Positions 1 through 7,479 of a stretch of DNA of 37,966 nt are shown here, piece after piece. Position numbers and translations under genes: made by a program. The number at the start of each line of letters is the position of its first letter. Position 1 is the stretch's first letter. Origin of the DNA: an uncultured Butyrivibrio sp. (GTDB lineage Bacteria; Bacillota; Clostridia; Lachnospirales; Lachnospiraceae); NCBI GenBank assembly GCA_946546925.1, contig CAMNOS010000011.1:1-37966 (forward strand), read 5' to 3'. The notes under the pieces were generated by a model that was given only the letters and a program-made list of their open reading frames with translations, searched no databases and had not been told where the DNA came from.

Positions 1-2
1 AA

Positions 3-1151
3 TCATTCAACTACTGCGAACTCGATGATCTGGCCTTCGCCCATCTCAGTGTACATCTCTGTCATTCTTGTGTCGTCCTTGACCTGACCGTTCTCGTCGG
101 CACCTACATCGCGGAGATCAGAGTGAGCATAGTAGGTTGCATTTCCGTCTGTATCGTACTCGACAGAAGCCTCCTCATCGATAACAATGCCTCCTGCCAC
201 AATGGCGTTGGCCTTAACGAAGTGGTTGGCACCTGTGTAGACGTTTTTGTCTACCTGTGTAAGAGGATATGCCGTTCCGCCTGAAGTGATGTATCCGGCA
301 TATGTGGGTACTCCATCTTCGCTGTAGTAATAAACCTCTGCATCAATAGCGGCAAAGAGAGGTGTGCCCTCGCCGGCGTTGTAATCATAGGTGTACTCTG
401 TTATAAGAAGTACATCCTGCTCGCCCATTGTTGCATTGGCATATGCCCAGCCTGCAGGGAGCTTGTCAACGATATCTGTGAAGGTATCACATCCTGTGAT
501 ATCAAAAGGAGTGTGTTCTTCCTCATCATCAGGCATATCAAATCCGGGCTCGTTCTCTGGATTGTAGATTGCTTCTGCGATCGCCTGGATGTCAAAGCCG
601 TCCAGATCCTTGTCTGTAACACTTAAGGTGTAAGCTGCGCCATACTCGATGTCATACCAGCTGCACAGATCTGCGTATTCGTTCTCACCTACATATCTTG
701 AGCAGGTAGCAGGCATATTGTCGCCGCCCCATCCGTGAAGAGTTGTATCATCCGTTACAGTCCATTCATAGAACATACCGGAGATATCTGCCTGGTCCTC
801 GGAAGTAGTCTGCATTCTTGCTGTGAACTCTCTGCCGTCAAGAGTGAACATCATCTGTACGAGGGGTCCGGGGAATCCTGAGGGATCCGCTGCGCTGTCC
901 ATGATGCTCCACTTTACATCTGTTGCGCCTTCAGGTGCGGTAAAGAGCTTGGCATAAATTGAATTGGCCTCCTCTTCTGTAATGTCGCGCCAGGGATTGG
1001 CCATTCCTACCGGTTCCTCTTCCTGCTTAGGTGCTTCTTCCTGTACTGCCTCATGAACTGTCTCCTCTGCAGGTGCCTCAGCTGTCTGACCACAAGCTAC
1101 AAGTGAGAGAGCTGTAATACCGGCCATGATCATTGCGATAGTCTTTTTCAT
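3..1151 (-). CDS. Putative secreted lipoprotein of unknown function
   Basis: This is a complete gene of 382 codons starting at the ATG at 1149-1151. I chose that start because a GAGGAGG ribosome site lies just upstream (complement of about 1161-1167) and because it gives a clean lipoprotein signal peptide: two lysines, a hydrophobic stretch, then the lipobox LVAC with the modified cysteine near residue 20. An in-frame codon six residues upstream would put the ribosome site inside the gene. After the cysteine comes an acidic, low-complexity linker rich in Glu, Ala and Pro, typical of a tether holding a domain off the membrane. The rest is acidic and rich in Thr, Tyr and Gly, suggesting an extracellular beta-rich fold. 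I do not recognise the domain. It is transcribed divergently from mgtE. Lipid anchoring is well supported; function is unknown. Confidence 0.8.
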   Translation of the reverse strand: MKKTIAMIMAGITALSLVACGQTAEAPAEETVHEAVQEEAPKQEEEPVGMANPWRDITEEEANSIYAKLFTAPEGATDVKWSIMDSAADPSGFPGPLVQMMFTLDGREFTARMQTTSEDQADISGMFYEWTVTDDTTLHGWGGDNMPATCSRYVGENEYADLCSWYDIEYGAAYTLSVTDKDLDGFDIQAIAEAIYNPENEPGFDMPDDEEEHTPFDITGCDTFTDIVDKLPAGWAYANATMGEQDVLLITEYTYDYNAGEGTPLFAAIDAEVYYYSEDGVPTYAGYITSGGTAYPLTQVDKNVYTGANHFVKANAIVAGGIVIDEEASVEYDTDGNATYYAHSDLRDVGADENGQVKDDTRMTEMYTEMGEGQIIEFAVVE

Positions 1152-1199
1152 TATTCTTTTCCTCCTCAATTCAATATGTAATCACTTACATCACGCTAT

Positions 1200-1228
1200 A
1201 TTATACGAAGCCCTTTTTCCTATGGCAA
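1200..1228 (-). promoter_or_regulatory. Sigma-A type promoter of the lipoprotein gene
   Basis: On the minus strand TTGCCA (1223-1228) is followed after exactly 17 bases by a perfect TATAAT (1200-1205). It lies about 50 bases upstream of the lipoprotein start codon. Confidence 0.75.
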
Positions 1229-1282
1229 AAGAAATTTTCATGTTTTATAGATTGTTTAGAAAATTTATTACAAGTACATGAA

Positions 1283-1311
1283 TTGATGTGCCCGTTTATT
1301 TGTGATAGAGT
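1283..1311 (+). promoter_or_regulatory. Probable promoter of mgtE
   Basis: TTGATG (1283-1288) and TAGAGT (1306-1311) are separated by 17 bases, and a TGn extended -10 element directly precedes the -10 hexamer. Transcription would start near 1318, giving a leader of about 150 nt before the mgtE start codon. Confidence 0.5.
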
Positions 1312-1317
1312 AAGAAT

Positions 1318-1467
1318 AGTGGTGCGATTCGGCGCTTTCCCTGCGCAGCAGCACCAAATCTCCTTACAGAAAGGTGGTGGTTTTTGTGAAGTCAGATCCT
1401 CATATATCAAGCAGCGATTCTGCTCCCGGTCGAAGTACCATAAAAACCACACATAAAGGAGATTACC
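1318..1467 (+). promoter_or_regulatory. Structured mgtE leader with sequestered ribosome binding site
   Basis: Three nested pairings are visible. Bases 1320-1325 pair with 1351-1356 (6 bp, hairpin with an inner GCGC/GCGC helix). AATCTCCTT at 1357-1365 is the exact complement of AAGGAGATT at 1456-1464, which is the mgtE ribosome binding site. GTGGTTTTT at 1377-1385 is the exact complement of 1442-1450. A small hairpin (1411-1414 with 1420-1423) sits in between. Folded this way, the Shine-Dalgarno sequence is buried in a 9-bp helix. Mg2+ transporter genes are often controlled by leader RNAs, so control by Mg2+ or by ribosome movement is plausible. The conserved M-box sequence blocks are not present, so this is not an obvious M-box. 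Confidence 0.55.
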
Positions 1468-1499
1468 ATGGAATTAGAAGAAAAGACACTCGCCCTTGA
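1386..1499 (+). CDS. Possible mgtE leader peptide (37 codons)
   Basis: A GTG codon at 1386 follows AAAGGTGG (1370-1377) at a spacing of 8 bases and opens a 37-codon frame. The frame runs through the leader and ends at TGA 1497-1499, overlapping the mgtE start in another frame. The peptide is polar, with Asp-Pro and Ala-Pro-Gly steps in the first half and a basic end finishing in Arg-Pro. Ribosomes translating it would unwind the helices that hide the mgtE ribosome site, so it could act as a leader peptide or by translational coupling. It is short and begins with GTG, so it could equally be chance. Confidence 0.25.
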   Translation: MKSDPHISSSDSAPGRSTIKTTHKGDYHGIRRKDTRP

Positions 1500-2829
1500 G
1501 CTAGGGGAGCTTCTATCCTCCAGGCAATACACCAAGCTTCGTCAGACCATCTCGGAGATGAATACCACAGATATCGCTGAGGCGATGAGTGAGATGGAGG
1601 CGGAGGATTCCCTTAAGATGTTCAGGATCCTTCCCAAGGACATGGCTGCGGATGTTTTTGCCGATCTTGAAGCGGATGTGCAGCAGTACATCATCCGTTC
1701 AATGTCTGATCGAGAGGCTTCCAGTATAATTGAAAATCTGATGGCCGATGACGCTACAGACATTCTTGAAGAGATGCCTGCCAGCGTTGTTAAGCGCATC
1801 CTTGCCAATGCAAGCCCGGAGACACGAGCTGATATCAATCACCTTCTGCAGTACCCCGAGGACTCCGCGGGTTCCATAATGACCGTCGAGTATGTGGACC
1901 TCAGGGAAGACATGACTGTGTCCGATGCCATTGAGCGCATCCGCAAAAAAGGCGTTGACTCCGAGACCATCAACATCTGCTATGTAGTTACCAAGCAGAA
2001 AGTTCTTGTCGGTACCGTAGCCCTTAGATACCTTCTCATCATGGATCCTTCAGAGATCATCGGTGACATAATGAACACCAATGTCATCAGCATAGGCACC
2101 ATGACCGACCAGGAAGAAGCCGCTAGAACCTTCCAGAAGTACGGCTTCACTGCAATGCCTGTAGTGGACAACGAGGGAAGAATGGTCGGTATCATCACCA
2201 TCGATGACGTAGTGGACATCCTTGAAGAAGAGGCCACCGAGGATATCGAGAAGATGGCAGCTATCGTGCCGTCCGACAAGCCCTACCCCAAGGTTGGTGT
2301 TTTTGAGACCTATAAGAGCAGGATTCCCTGGCTGTTGTTCCTCATGATAAGCGCCACCTTTACAGGTGCGATCATCACAGGATTCGAGGACGCACTTTCA
2401 GCCTTCGTAGTACTTACTGCATATATTCCGATGCTCATGGATACAGGCGGAAATGCGGGCTCCCAGGCCAGCGTATCCATCATCCGTGGACTTTCGCTCA
2501 AGGAAATAGAATTTGAAGATATCTTCAAGATCATATGGAAAGAGATGAGAGTGGCAGTGCTGTGCGGACTGACCCTCGCTGCGGCCAACTTTGTGAAGCT
2601 CCTTGTTCTCGACAAGCTCCAGATTCCGGTGGCCGCTGTCATCTGCCTGACTCTGCTGATCGTGGTGCTTATCGCCAAGCTGGTGGGGTGCTGTCTTCCG
2701 ATGCTGGCATCCAAGCTCGGCTTTGACCCGGCTGTGATGGCAAGTCCTTTCATCACAACAATAGTTGATGCTCTCTCACTCCTTGTCTACTTCAACATAG
2801 CTACAAGGATGCTGCATCTTGTCACGTGA
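1468..2829 (+). CDS. mgtE: Magnesium transporter MgtE
   Basis: MgtE is a gated Mg2+ channel of the cytoplasmic membrane. The 453-residue protein has the standard family layout. An acidic helical N domain (about 1-130) is followed by a CBS pair (about 135-260; the second contains the AMPVVD and GIITIDD stretches). From about residue 285 the membrane region has five predicted helices. The signature after the first of these includes a Met-Asp-Thr-Gly-Gly-Asn-Ala-Gly run near residues 323-331, part of the ion pore region. In characterised homologues, Mg2+ binding between the N and CBS domains closes the pore. The start ATG follows AAAGGAGATT. The gene stands alone, divergent from the lipoprotein gene, with a structured leader, and converges on the FNR-type regulator gene. 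Confidence 0.95.
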   Translation: MELEEKTLALELGELLSSRQYTKLRQTISEMNTTDIAEAMSEMEAEDSLKMFRILPKDMAADVFADLEADVQQYIIRSMSDREASSIIENLMADDATDILEEMPASVVKRILANASPETRADINHLLQYPEDSAGSIMTVEYVDLREDMTVSDAIERIRKKGVDSETINICYVVTKQKVLVGTVALRYLLIMDPSEIIGDIMNTNVISIGTMTDQEEAARTFQKYGFTAMPVVDNEGRMVGIITIDDVVDILEEEATEDIEKMAAIVPSDKPYPKVGVFETYKSRIPWLLFLMISATFTGAIITGFEDALSAFVVLTAYIPMLMDTGGNAGSQASVSIIRGLSLKEIEFEDIFKIIWKEMRVAVLCGLTLAAANFVKLLVLDKLQIPVAAVICLTLLIVVLIAKLVGCCLPMLASKLGFDPAVMASPFITTIVDALSLLVYFNIATRMLHLVT

Positions 2830-2833
2830 TATC

Positions 2834-2945
2834 AAAAAAGAGGCTGTCGCTTTGAACTGATATGATATCTCCAAAGTAGATAGGTTAAATAACCAAAGTC
2901 TACTTTGGAGGTATCATATCAATCTGAAGCGACAGCCTTTTCTTA
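2834..2945. repeat. Long imperfect palindrome, probable bidirectional terminator
   Basis: Bases 2840-2880 and 2899-2938 form a 40-bp inverted repeat with only about four non-Watson-Crick positions, around an 18-base centre that contains its own GGTT/AACC pair. An A-run precedes the left arm and TTTTCTT follows the right arm, so a hairpin with a U-tract forms on both strands. It lies between the convergent ends of mgtE and the FNR-type gene, where a two-way terminator is expected. The arms are much longer than a normal terminator needs, which also fits a small palindromic mobile element (MITE-like). No transposase is nearby. Confidence 0.7.
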
Positions 2946-2961
2946 CGTCTTTTAACCTGTA

Positions 2962-3711
2962 TCACTGCGATACATAGATGTCTCTCAGCGCATCTCTGTC
3001 CAGCACTCTGATCCTGGCGTGCCCGAGGCGCTGAATAAGTCCCTCTTTTTCAAGGTCTCTTAGCTTTCTTGATACGGTCTCGGTGCGAAGGCTCACGCTG
3101 GCTGCTATATCATCGAGCTTGAGGATTATATCCTCATCAACACTTCTGTCCACTCTGTACATGAGAAATCCCGCAAGTCTTGCCATGGGGTCCTTGGTGG
3201 ACAGGAGCATGTTCCTCTCGTTGGCGTCATGAAGCTTTTTGCTCAGGAGGATGATCGTGTTCATTGCTGCTGCCGGATCATTGACCACCTTGATGAAGTC
3301 ATCCCTGTGAATGCGGCAGATTGATGCATTAGTCAGGCAGACTGCCGAGTAGGGGTAAACGGACCCGTCCAGGAACATTCCCTCCCAGATAATGTCGTGG
3401 TCTGCAAGGATCGTCACGATCTGCTCGCGGCCCAGTGAATCGAATCTGCACAGTTTCACTCTACCCTTCCTGATGATACATATGGAATCAACAACCTCGC
3501 CTTCCCTGAACAGGTAGCTGTTCTTTTTAAGAGTCTCATGTCTTGAGTGCTCCATGAGGGATACCTGTACGTTGACAGGGAGCCCTTCCATGAGCGGAAC
3601 ATTGGTGGTGCAGAAGCCTCCGCACTCCTCACAGATGTTCAGTCCCGCTATCCCTCTCTTTAGTTCTTCTCCATGAGCGCTGTCATGATAAATGCCCTTT
3701 TTTTCGTTCAT
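2962..3711 (-). CDS. FNR-type Crp-family transcriptional regulator
   Basis: This 249-residue Crp/Fnr-family regulator has a cyclic-nucleotide-binding-like beta roll (about 45-150), a dimer helix and a C-terminal helix-turn-helix (about 195-225). The N-terminus carries Cys27, Cys30 and Cys34, and a further cysteine lies at 125 in the beta roll. This is close to the cluster ligands of E. coli FNR (20, 23, 29 and 122), so a [4Fe-4S] oxygen or NO sensor is likely. The recognition helix contains Glu-Thr-Val-Ser-Arg, matching the Glu, Ser and Arg that read TTGAT half-sites in FNR. It is the last gene of the nptA-hydrolase-Nudix run, 12 bases after the Nudix gene. Target genes cannot be named from the window. 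Cluster binding is inferred from cysteine spacing only. Confidence 0.85.
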   Translation of the reverse strand: MNEKKGIYHDSAHGEELKRGIAGLNICEECGGFCTTNVPLMEGLPVNVQVSLMEHSRHETLKKNSYLFREGEVVDSICIIRKGRVKLCRFDSLGREQIVTILADHDIIWEGMFLDGSVYPYSAVCLTNASICRIHRDDFIKVVNDPAAAMNTIILLSKKLHDANERNMLLSTKDPMARLAGFLMYRVDRSVDEDIILKLDDIAASVSLRTETVSRKLRDLEKEGLIQRLGHARIRVLDRDALRDIYVSQ

Positions 3712-3723
3712 GTATCCTACCTG

Positions 3724-4284
3724 TTAACTCTGACTCCACAAATAACAATACGCCTGCGTCCTGACGGCAAAAAACTCTTTCTCCAGAAGGTCTCTCACTT
3801 CTGCCTTGGTGTACCATCTCGGCTCGATCTCCTCCTGAAGAGAAGTGCTCGCAGAAAAAGTTCCTCCTGCAACGCCTACACAGCAGGCGTTTCTCTCGTT
3901 GGAAAAGCCGATGGCAGAATAGCAGGGCCCCCACCACTTCTTGATCTCAAGGATATCAAGGCCTGTCTCCTCCTTGAGCTCACGCCTTGCGGCCTGTTCT
4001 CTTGTCTCGCCCTCATCAATGAGGCCGGCAGGGAAGTTGTACACCCACTTGCCCATGGCCATTCTGAATTCCCTGTTTATCAGGATCTTCTCTCCGCTCT
4101 CATCGTGCATTATGATGGCTACCGCATCTTCCTTAGGGTTGTGGAGCTCTTCAAAATCACTGATCCTGCGGCTGCGGCTCACCATCTCATAGACTTTCTC
4201 GTTGCCGTCCTCCATCCTGTAGTGGACGTCGTACCGGTTGATGAACCGTCCCTCTTCTTTTTTCTCTATGTATTCAAATTCCAT
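3724..4284 (-). CDS. Nudix hydrolase, ADP-ribose pyrophosphatase-like
   Basis: The complete Nudix box lies at residues 87-109 of 186: glycine, five residues, glutamate, seven residues, Arg-Glu-Leu, then Glu-Glu-x-Gly-Leu. It follows a Trp-Val-Tyr-Asn-Phe-Pro-Ala-Gly run typical of the ADP-ribose pyrophosphatase branch. Such enzymes hydrolyse nucleoside diphosphates linked to another group, using Mg2+ held by the glutamates of the box. The true substrate cannot be read from sequence. The start ATG follows GAGGA. The upstream serine hydrolase gene ends 75 bases away, with a hairpin between; the FNR-type gene follows after 12 bases. Confidence 0.85.
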   Translation of the reverse strand: MEFEYIEKKEEGRFINRYDVHYRMEDGNEKVYEMVSRSRRISDFEELHNPKEDAVAIIMHDESGEKILINREFRMAMGKWVYNFPAGLIDEGETREQAARRELKEETGLDILEIKKWWGPCYSAIGFSNERNACCVGVAGGTFSASTSLQEEIEPRWYTKAEVRDLLEKEFFAVRTQAYCYLWSQS

Positions 4285-4304
4285 TTTAAAAATCCTCTAA
4301 ATCA

Positions 4305-4342
4305 GGGGAGTCAAAGGGGAACGCATCTCCCTCTGACTCCCC
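4305..4342 (-). terminator. Hairpin between the serine hydrolase and Nudix genes
   Basis: GGGGAGTCA (4305-4313) and TGACTCCCC (4334-4342) form a perfect 9-bp stem with further pairing inside. On the minus strand it is followed by a T-rich stretch that runs into the Nudix ribosome site. It may be a partial terminator or processing site that lowers expression of the two downstream genes. Confidence 0.5.
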
Positions 4343-4359
4343 GCATCTTCCTTATAGTG

Positions 4360-5514
4360 TCAGCAGGCCCCGTACACTATCTGCTTGAGCCCGCGAATAA
4401 AGCTGTAATCACAGCCGCCCTCAATCTGCTGCATGTAGATGAAGATAAGCTCCTCGGTGGGATCCACAAAGAAATAGCTTCCACCGGCGCCGTCCCATCC
4501 GTACTCTCCAACGCTTCCGTTGGAGCAGGCAAGAGCCGGATCTGTCAGGATCCTGAAGTAGTTGCCATAGCTGTATCCCTTGCAGGATTCAAGGTCGAAA
4601 CTGTGAAGCTGTGCGGGATTGAGCTGCGGTGTCACCATAAACTCCATGGTCCGTCTTCCAATGAGCTCCTTGCCGTGGTATGAGCCTTTATTCAAAAGAA
4701 ATTGCGCAAATCTGGCATAATCGGCTGTCGTTGAATAAAGTCCGGATCCGCCCTGTTCAAACCACGGGTCCTTTGAGGGTGTCTCCATCTCAAGACGCCT
4801 TCTGACATCGTCCTCTGCCCTGACGGCCTTGCCCTTCTTATCCCGTCTGTAGAGCACCGCCTGCCTGAATTCCTTGCCTTCACCAATCTTGAAATCCGTG
4901 TCTTCCATGTTGAGCGGTGTGAATATCTTCTCCCTGAAGTAATCCGACAGCTTCATTCCGCTTATCACTTCGATGACGCCGCCAAGAATGTCCGCGGAGT
5001 GGCCGTATCTGAAAGCTTCGCCGGGTTCAAAGGCAACACCCGCCTCGGCAAGCTTGTTGCAGATGTCAGTATTGGTCCTAAGGATGCCGGACTCGCTCTG
5101 CGTCCTTGCCTCCCTGTAGATCTTGGTCATGAGTCTCTCTGCTTCACCAAAATCTCCGGAATAAACTATTCCGGAGGTCATGTTCAAAAGATCTTTTATA
5201 GTAATCTGATTCTGTGCTCTTCTGATCCCATCAGAAGATACAACCTTGCAGTCCCTGTACCCCGGAAGATAATCCGAGACCCTGCTCATAAGATCAAGCT
5301 CCCCGCTCTCATAAAGCATCATCGCTGCCACAGCCGTTATCGGCTTGGTCATACTGAAGATCTTGTAGATGCTGTCTTCCCTGTCGGGCTCGTAGTGGTT
5401 CTCATAAACTCTTTTGCCCTTGTGCTCCACCACAATTGCAGCTCCCTGAAGGAGCCCTTTCTTTCTCTGACTCTCTATGAGCGTATCAAGCCTGTTAAGC
5501 TTTCTGATATTCAT
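4360..5514 (-). CDS. Serine hydrolase of the class C beta-lactamase/esterase family
   Basis: This 384-residue protein belongs to the penicillin-binding-protein-like serine hydrolases (beta-lactamase class C, EstB-type esterases, D-aminopeptidases). The Ser-x-x-Lys catalytic motif is Ser54-Met-Thr-Lys57. The second-motif tyrosine is Tyr170 in a Tyr-Gly-His-Ser context, followed by the usual LGG-VIE-ISG run. A Gly-Ser-Gly-Leu-Tyr-Ser-Thr segment, common in this family, occurs in the middle of the protein. There is no signal peptide, so it is probably cytoplasmic and more likely an esterase or peptidase than a resistance beta-lactamase. It begins 18 bases after the phosphate transporter gene, with GAGG before the ATG. 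The substrate is unknown. Confidence 0.85.
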   Translation of the reverse strand: MNIRKLNRLDTLIESQRKKGLLQGAAIVVEHKGKRVYENHYEPDREDSIYKIFSMTKPITAVAAMMLYESGELDLMSRVSDYLPGYRDCKVVSSDGIRRAQNQITIKDLLNMTSGIVYSGDFGEAERLMTKIYREARTQSESGILRTNTDICNKLAEAGVAFEPGEAFRYGHSADILGGVIEVISGMKLSDYFREKIFTPLNMEDTDFKIGEGKEFRQAVLYRRDKKGKAVRAEDDVRRRLEMETPSKDPWFEQGGSGLYSTTADYARFAQFLLNKGSYHGKELIGRRTMEFMVTPQLNPAQLHSFDLESCKGYSYGNYFRILTDPALACSNGSVGEYGWDGAGGSYFFVDPTEELIFIYMQQIEGGCDYSFIRGLKQIVYGAC

Positions 5515-5532
5515 AAAAAACCTCGATACTTA

Positions 5533-7326
5533 TTAGAATTTAACTGCCGGAAGCAGGTATTTGTTCTGATAGAACTCGAATGTCTTCTCAAAGTTGTCGT
5601 CCCTTGCGGCCTTGAGCTGCTCAATGTAGCCATGGGCATCATAGGCATCCTCATCAACCTCGATAATACCGACAGCAATGTTGCTGCAGTGATCTGCAAT
5701 ACGCTCAAAGTCTGTTCCGATATCGGACAGATCAAAGCCCTGCTCTATGGTACATTTACCCTTTCTGAGCCTCCTCACATGGCGGCGTTTCATCTCCTTG
5801 TGGATCTCATCGATGGTCTCCTCAAGAGGCTCTATCTGCTTGGCAAGTGTTACATCCTGATTCTCAAAAGATCTTACGGACAGATCCACAATCTCTTTTA
5901 CCGCATCTGCAAAGATCGCCATCTCTGATTTGGCCTTGGGCGAGAACTCTCTCTTGTTCTCGTTCATGTTGCCGGCCTTCTGCATGATGTTGAGGGCATG
6001 GTCACTTATCCTCTCATAGTCGGTTATACAGTGCAAAAGAACTGACAGAGTGTGGCTGTCCTTGACCCCGAGATGATGGGCATTGATCTGCATGAGGTAT
6101 GTGCCCAGCTGATCCTCATAGGTATCCACCTTTCTCTCAAGGTAGTCGACGTCTGCCGCAACCTCGGCATCGTAGTTGTCGATGAGTCCGATCGCCTTCT
6201 GAAGGGCATCCCTTGACATATCTGCCATTGCAATTGAAGCCTGTCTTGCCTGCTCAAGAGCAAAGGGCGGGTTTGAAAGAAATCTCGGATCCAGTGTCCT
6301 GATACCCTCGTGTTCCTCCTGCTCCTTCTTTTCCCTCTCGTCGATGGGGATGGTCTTCAGCGCAAGATTTACTAAAAGCCCTGAGAAAGGGAGCATGAGA
6401 GGCGTTGCTACCAGGTTGATCAGTGTGTGGATACCGGCGATTCCAACCATGCCGATCTTGTCATCCATAAACACAAATCCAATGATCGCATTTAGCGTAT
6501 AGAAAATGATCATAAAGAGAGTAGCCTTTATGACGTTGAAATACAGGTGCATCAGCGCTGTTCTCTTGCCGTTCTTGTTGGCACCAAGTGAAGAGAGGAT
6601 AGCTGTGATACAGGTACCAACCTCTGCGCCCACGACAACAGGTATCGCCATACTGTATGTGACCTTAACAGATAGTGACAGCGCCTGCAGTACACCGATA
6701 GTTCCTGCCGAACTCTGGATCACCATGGTAAAGACTATTCCAACCATAAAACCTATAAGCGGATTGCTGAAGGTTGTCAGAACTCTTTTAAAGCTGTCAA
6801 CATCCTTGAGCGGCGAGACCGCATCGGACATTGAACTCATTCCGAACATGAGAACCGAGAATCCCAGAAGGATGGTTCCCACATTTTTCTTCTTGTCACT
6901 CTTCGTGAACATGTAAAGTGCAATGCCCACAAGCGCCAAAAATGGTGTGAATGACCTTGGCTTAAGAAGGTTTATCAAAAAGTTATCACTGCTGATTGCA
7001 TTTAATGAAAGAAGCCATGCTGTAAAAGTTGTACCAAGGTTGGCACCGAGGATAACGTTCACGGCCTGCTTGAGAGTCATAATACCTGAATTAACAAGAC
7101 CAACTACCATTACGGTAGAAGCTGAAGATGACTGGACGAGAGCTGTTACACCAACTCCGAACAGATATGCGATAACCGGGCGCCCCGTGACCTTGGCGAG
7201 GACACTCTCAAGCTTACCTCCCGCCGCCTTCGTGAGACCTCCGCTCATGACATTCATTCCGTAAAGGAACATTGCAAGGCCGCCTACCAGCCCCGCTACC
7301 AGACTGAAAATTTCTAATGAACTCAT
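5533..7326 (-). CDS. Na+/phosphate symporter with C-terminal PhoU-like domain
   Basis: The protein belongs to the NptA/PNaS (Na/Pi cotransporter II) family. Its two inverted membrane repeats carry the signature QSSS (about residue 65) and QSSA (about residue 205), which line the substrate path. A C-terminal helical domain (about 375-590) resembles PhoU and probably regulates transport. I chose the ATG at 7324-7326 because a GGAGGG site lies five bases upstream; the frame is open further 5' but that extension is hydrophilic and includes the ribosome site. The resulting length of 597 residues fits the family. It is first in a run with the serine hydrolase, Nudix and FNR-type genes. Import of inorganic phosphate driven by Na+ is the likely role, although some members may export phosphate. 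Confidence 0.9.
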   Translation of the reverse strand: MSSLEIFSLVAGLVGGLAMFLYGMNVMSGGLTKAAGGKLESVLAKVTGRPVIAYLFGVGVTALVQSSSASTVMVVGLVNSGIMTLKQAVNVILGANLGTTFTAWLLSLNAISSDNFLINLLKPRSFTPFLALVGIALYMFTKSDKKKNVGTILLGFSVLMFGMSSMSDAVSPLKDVDSFKRVLTTFSNPLIGFMVGIVFTMVIQSSAGTIGVLQALSLSVKVTYSMAIPVVVGAEVGTCITAILSSLGANKNGKRTALMHLYFNVIKATLFMIIFYTLNAIIGFVFMDDKIGMVGIAGIHTLINLVATPLMLPFSGLLVNLALKTIPIDEREKKEQEEHEGIRTLDPRFLSNPPFALEQARQASIAMADMSRDALQKAIGLIDNYDAEVAADVDYLERKVDTYEDQLGTYLMQINAHHLGVKDSHTLSVLLHCITDYERISDHALNIMQKAGNMNENKREFSPKAKSEMAIFADAVKEIVDLSVRSFENQDVTLAKQIEPLEETIDEIHKEMKRRHVRRLRKGKCTIEQGFDLSDIGTDFERIADHCSNIAVGIIEVDEDAYDAHGYIEQLKAARDDNFEKTFEFYQNKYLLPAVKF

Positions 7327-7479
7327 TTTCCCTCCATGGCAGATACTCTCCTGTAAGAAGATTCTCCTCTTCATACCTGCCGAATCAATAATTTTCCAAA
7401 GCTACAGCTATATCTTACAGGATAAACCTAAAATTTACCATAAAAATATTTGAGTCTGGTCAATTTTAGCTTCTAAAGC

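Noticed and set aside
1318-1467. M-box (ykoK) riboswitch in front of mgtE
   Set aside because: The leader is structured and the gene is right, but the conserved M-box sequence blocks are not present. I describe it only as a structured leader.
3673-4683. 336-codon plus-strand frame
   Set aside because: It runs antisense through the Nudix and serine hydrolase genes, which have clear motifs and ribosome sites; no start signal or family resemblance.
4999-5928. 309-codon plus-strand frame
   Set aside because: Antisense to the serine hydrolase and phosphate symporter genes; no ribosome site or recognisable domain.
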